Part shown: in pieces, positions 62,646 to 64,000 of the stretch
How positions within the stretch are numbered: the first letter of the stretch is position 1
Layout of the letters: each line of letters begins with the position of its first letter
Origin: Rhyacichthys aspro
Lineage: Eukaryota > Chordata > Actinopteri > Gobiiformes > Rhyacichthyidae
Reading direction: 5' to 3'
Length of the DNA: 64,000 nt
NCBI GenBank assembly: GCA_036850595.1
Contig: CM072159.1
Span: 30,241,612-30,305,611, forward strand
Position numbers and translations under genes: made by a program
Notes under the pieces: model-generated
Seen by the model: only the letters and a program-made list of their open reading frames with translations
What the model was told of the DNA's origin: nothing
The model's database searches: none

Positions 62646-63180
62646 AAAACCTGTTCAAACTGTCTAAAACCTGTCCGAATCCATCTAAAACCTGTTCAAA
62701 TCTGACTAAAATCTGTCCAAATCCATCTAAACCCTGTTCAAATCTGACTAAAATCTGTCCAAATCCATCTAAACCCTGTTCAAATCGATATAAAACCTGT
62801 TCAAATTAAACTAAAACCTGTTGAAATACATCTAAAACTTGTTCAAATCTGACTAAAACCTGTCCAAATCCATCTAAAACCTGTTCAAATTAAACTAAAA
62901 CCTGTTGAAATACACCTAAAATCTGTTGAGATTCAACTAAAACCTTTTTTAATCCAACTAAAACCTGTCCAAATCCATCTAAAACCTGTTCAAATTCAAC
63001 TAAAACATGTTGAAATACATCTAAAACTTGTTCAAATCTGACTAAAACCTGTCCAAATCCATCTAAAACCTGTTCAAATTCAACTAAAACCTGTAGAAAT
63101 ACATCTAAACCCTGTTCAAATCCAACTAAAACCTGTTGAAATCCAACTAAAACCTGTTTGAATCCAACTAAAACCAGTTT
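62646..63180. repeat. 21-bp minisatellite, AAAACCTGTTCAAATCC type, about 25 units
   Basis: Units are the reverse complement of the 39.6-kb array, with CCATCTAAAACCTGTTC as the commonest core and variants TCTGACTAAAATCTGTCC and ATACATCTAAAACTTG. Higher-order blocks recur. The 118-codon QVLVGFEQ frame is a product of the period. Confidence 0.97.
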
Positions 63181-63487
63181 CCATAAAGGAGGAAATGATT
63201 GTTTGTGTGTTCCTTTTGTAAGACTCAAATAAAGATGAAATCTCACATTCAGAATTTAAGAAAAGCTTCCAAATGCCACCATCTTCGGCCCCTGAAAGCA
63301 TTCTTATTAACTTTAGCGGCCCCACACCTCTCTCTCAGCCTTAGACAGACTGAGAGGCCGTTTACTCGTCGACGCGCTTTGAATTCGGCCGAGGACGTGT
63401 TGTCGTTTTGTTGTGGCCGCTCCTCTCTCACATAAACTGGGAATCTGGCGTTCTCTCTGAAGAAGCAGAAGTTGCATTCGTACTACA

Positions 63488-63614
63488 TCTTTTTTTTTTG
63501 GGGTTTTTTTTTTGTTGGGGGAGGTTGGTTGTTGTTTGTGGGTGTTTTTTTTTTTTTTTTTTTCTCCCCCATGATTTTTTTTTTTTCCCCAAAATTTTTT
63601 TTTTTTTTTTTTAG
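63488..63614. repeat. G/T then T homopolymer stretch
   Basis: Runs of T interrupted by GGGG, GTTGGGGGAGG, CTCCCCC and CCCC. The form, long homopolymers with a few uniform interruptions, may partly be sequencing or assembly error. The Lys-rich and Phe-rich frames here are spurious. Confidence 0.85.
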
Positions 63615-63745
63615 TCCCAGATTTAATAATTGTCAAGTCCCAGTTCAGCCCTAGTGTTATTACTGACATTACCTGATAAAAAGTAGCATTAAACTAATCA
63701 TTAAAGTCCTAATAAAATATTGTTGGTTAAAATAACCCTATGAAG

Positions 63746-63781
63746 CAGTGGTGTCAAACTCAAAGAGGTGAGGGGCCGCAA
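63746..63781 (+). mobile_element. hAT-like terminus
   Basis: CAGTGGTGTCAAACTCAAAG followed by GGGGCCGCAA is the well-known vertebrate hAT-type end (CAGNGGTGTCAAACTCA). The partner terminus is not in the window; the element would include the array at 63821. Confidence 0.65.
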
Positions 63782-63820
63782 TAGTAAATAAGAAGCATTT
63801 CAGGGGCTGAAGACTGTGAC

Positions 63821-64000
63821 AAATCCAACTAAAACCTGTTCAAGTCCATATAACACCTGTTTAAATCCAACTAAAACCTGTTCAAGTCCATATAACACCT
63901 GTTTAAATCCAACTAAAACCTGTTCAAGTCCATATAACACCTGTTTAAATCCAACTAAAACCTGTTCAAGTCCATATAACACCTGTTTAAATCCAACTAA
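63821..64000. repeat. 21-bp array with 42-bp higher-order unit, runs off the edge
   Basis: Two alternating 21-bp units, AATCCAACTAAAACCTGTTC and AGTCCATATAACACCTGTTT, form a 42-bp unit repeated at least four times with almost no variation. It is thus younger than the 62.6-kb array and continues beyond 64000. Confidence 0.95.

Larger units (their letters stand above)
61519..64000 (-). other. Intron upstream of e1 (partial)
   Basis: At least 2.5 kb. It holds two 21-bp arrays, a G/T homopolymer stretch and a hAT-like terminus. The preceding coding exon is not in the window. Confidence 0.75.

Noticed and set aside
62890..63246. 118-codon QVLVGFEQ-repeat protein
   Set aside because: Satellite artefact, as above; no conserved composition beyond the repeat.
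63313..63669. Lys-rich 118-codon frame
   Set aside because: Translation of the A/T homopolymer stretch on the minus strand.
1..64000. CRISPR array, phage, operon or other prokaryotic system
   Set aside because: The tandem arrays have no spacers, no adjacent cas genes exist, and the coding content is a spliced vertebrate gene.

Overview
The window is teleost-like nuclear DNA: AT-rich, intron-dominated and full of repeat types familiar from ray-finned fish (SINE/LINE tails, hAT-like ends, short inverted-repeat elements). No prokaryotic gene organisation is present. I cannot name the species.

One gene explains all convincing coding sequence. A copine gene lies on the minus strand and spans the whole window. 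Seventeen internal exons (e1 to e17 in transcription order, 61518 down to 811) have GT donors, AG acceptors and compatible phases. They join into about 455 codons without a stop: the rest of C2A (e1-e4), C2B (e5-e9), a lysine-rich linker (e10) and the copine/von Willebrand A domain (e11-e17). The first exon(s), above 64000, and the last exon(s), below 1, are outside the window. From remembered family sequences the protein fits the CPNE5/8/9 group, best CPNE8. Copines are Ca2+-dependent phospholipid-binding proteins: the C2 domains dock on membranes and the A domain binds partner proteins.

Everything else is intron. Layout: 1-11.2 kb, the A-domain exons with short introns, an old foldback and a 21-bp satellite; 11.2-23.4 kb, a large intron starting with a second 21-bp satellite; 23.4-36.2 kb, linker and C2B exons; 36.2-47.7 kb, a large intron with a third 21-bp array and a CpG-rich block; 47.7-61.5 kb, C2A exons with a local duplication and several transposon copies; 61.5-64 kb, two more 21-bp arrays, one beside a hAT-like terminus.

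The most interesting structure is a 21-bp minisatellite family sharing flanking sequence at 39.6-40.4 kb and 62.6-63.2 kb in opposite orientations. In the pre-mRNA these arrays would be complementary and would bracket exons e1-e4. They also look like parts of a mobile element that carries an expandable satellite.
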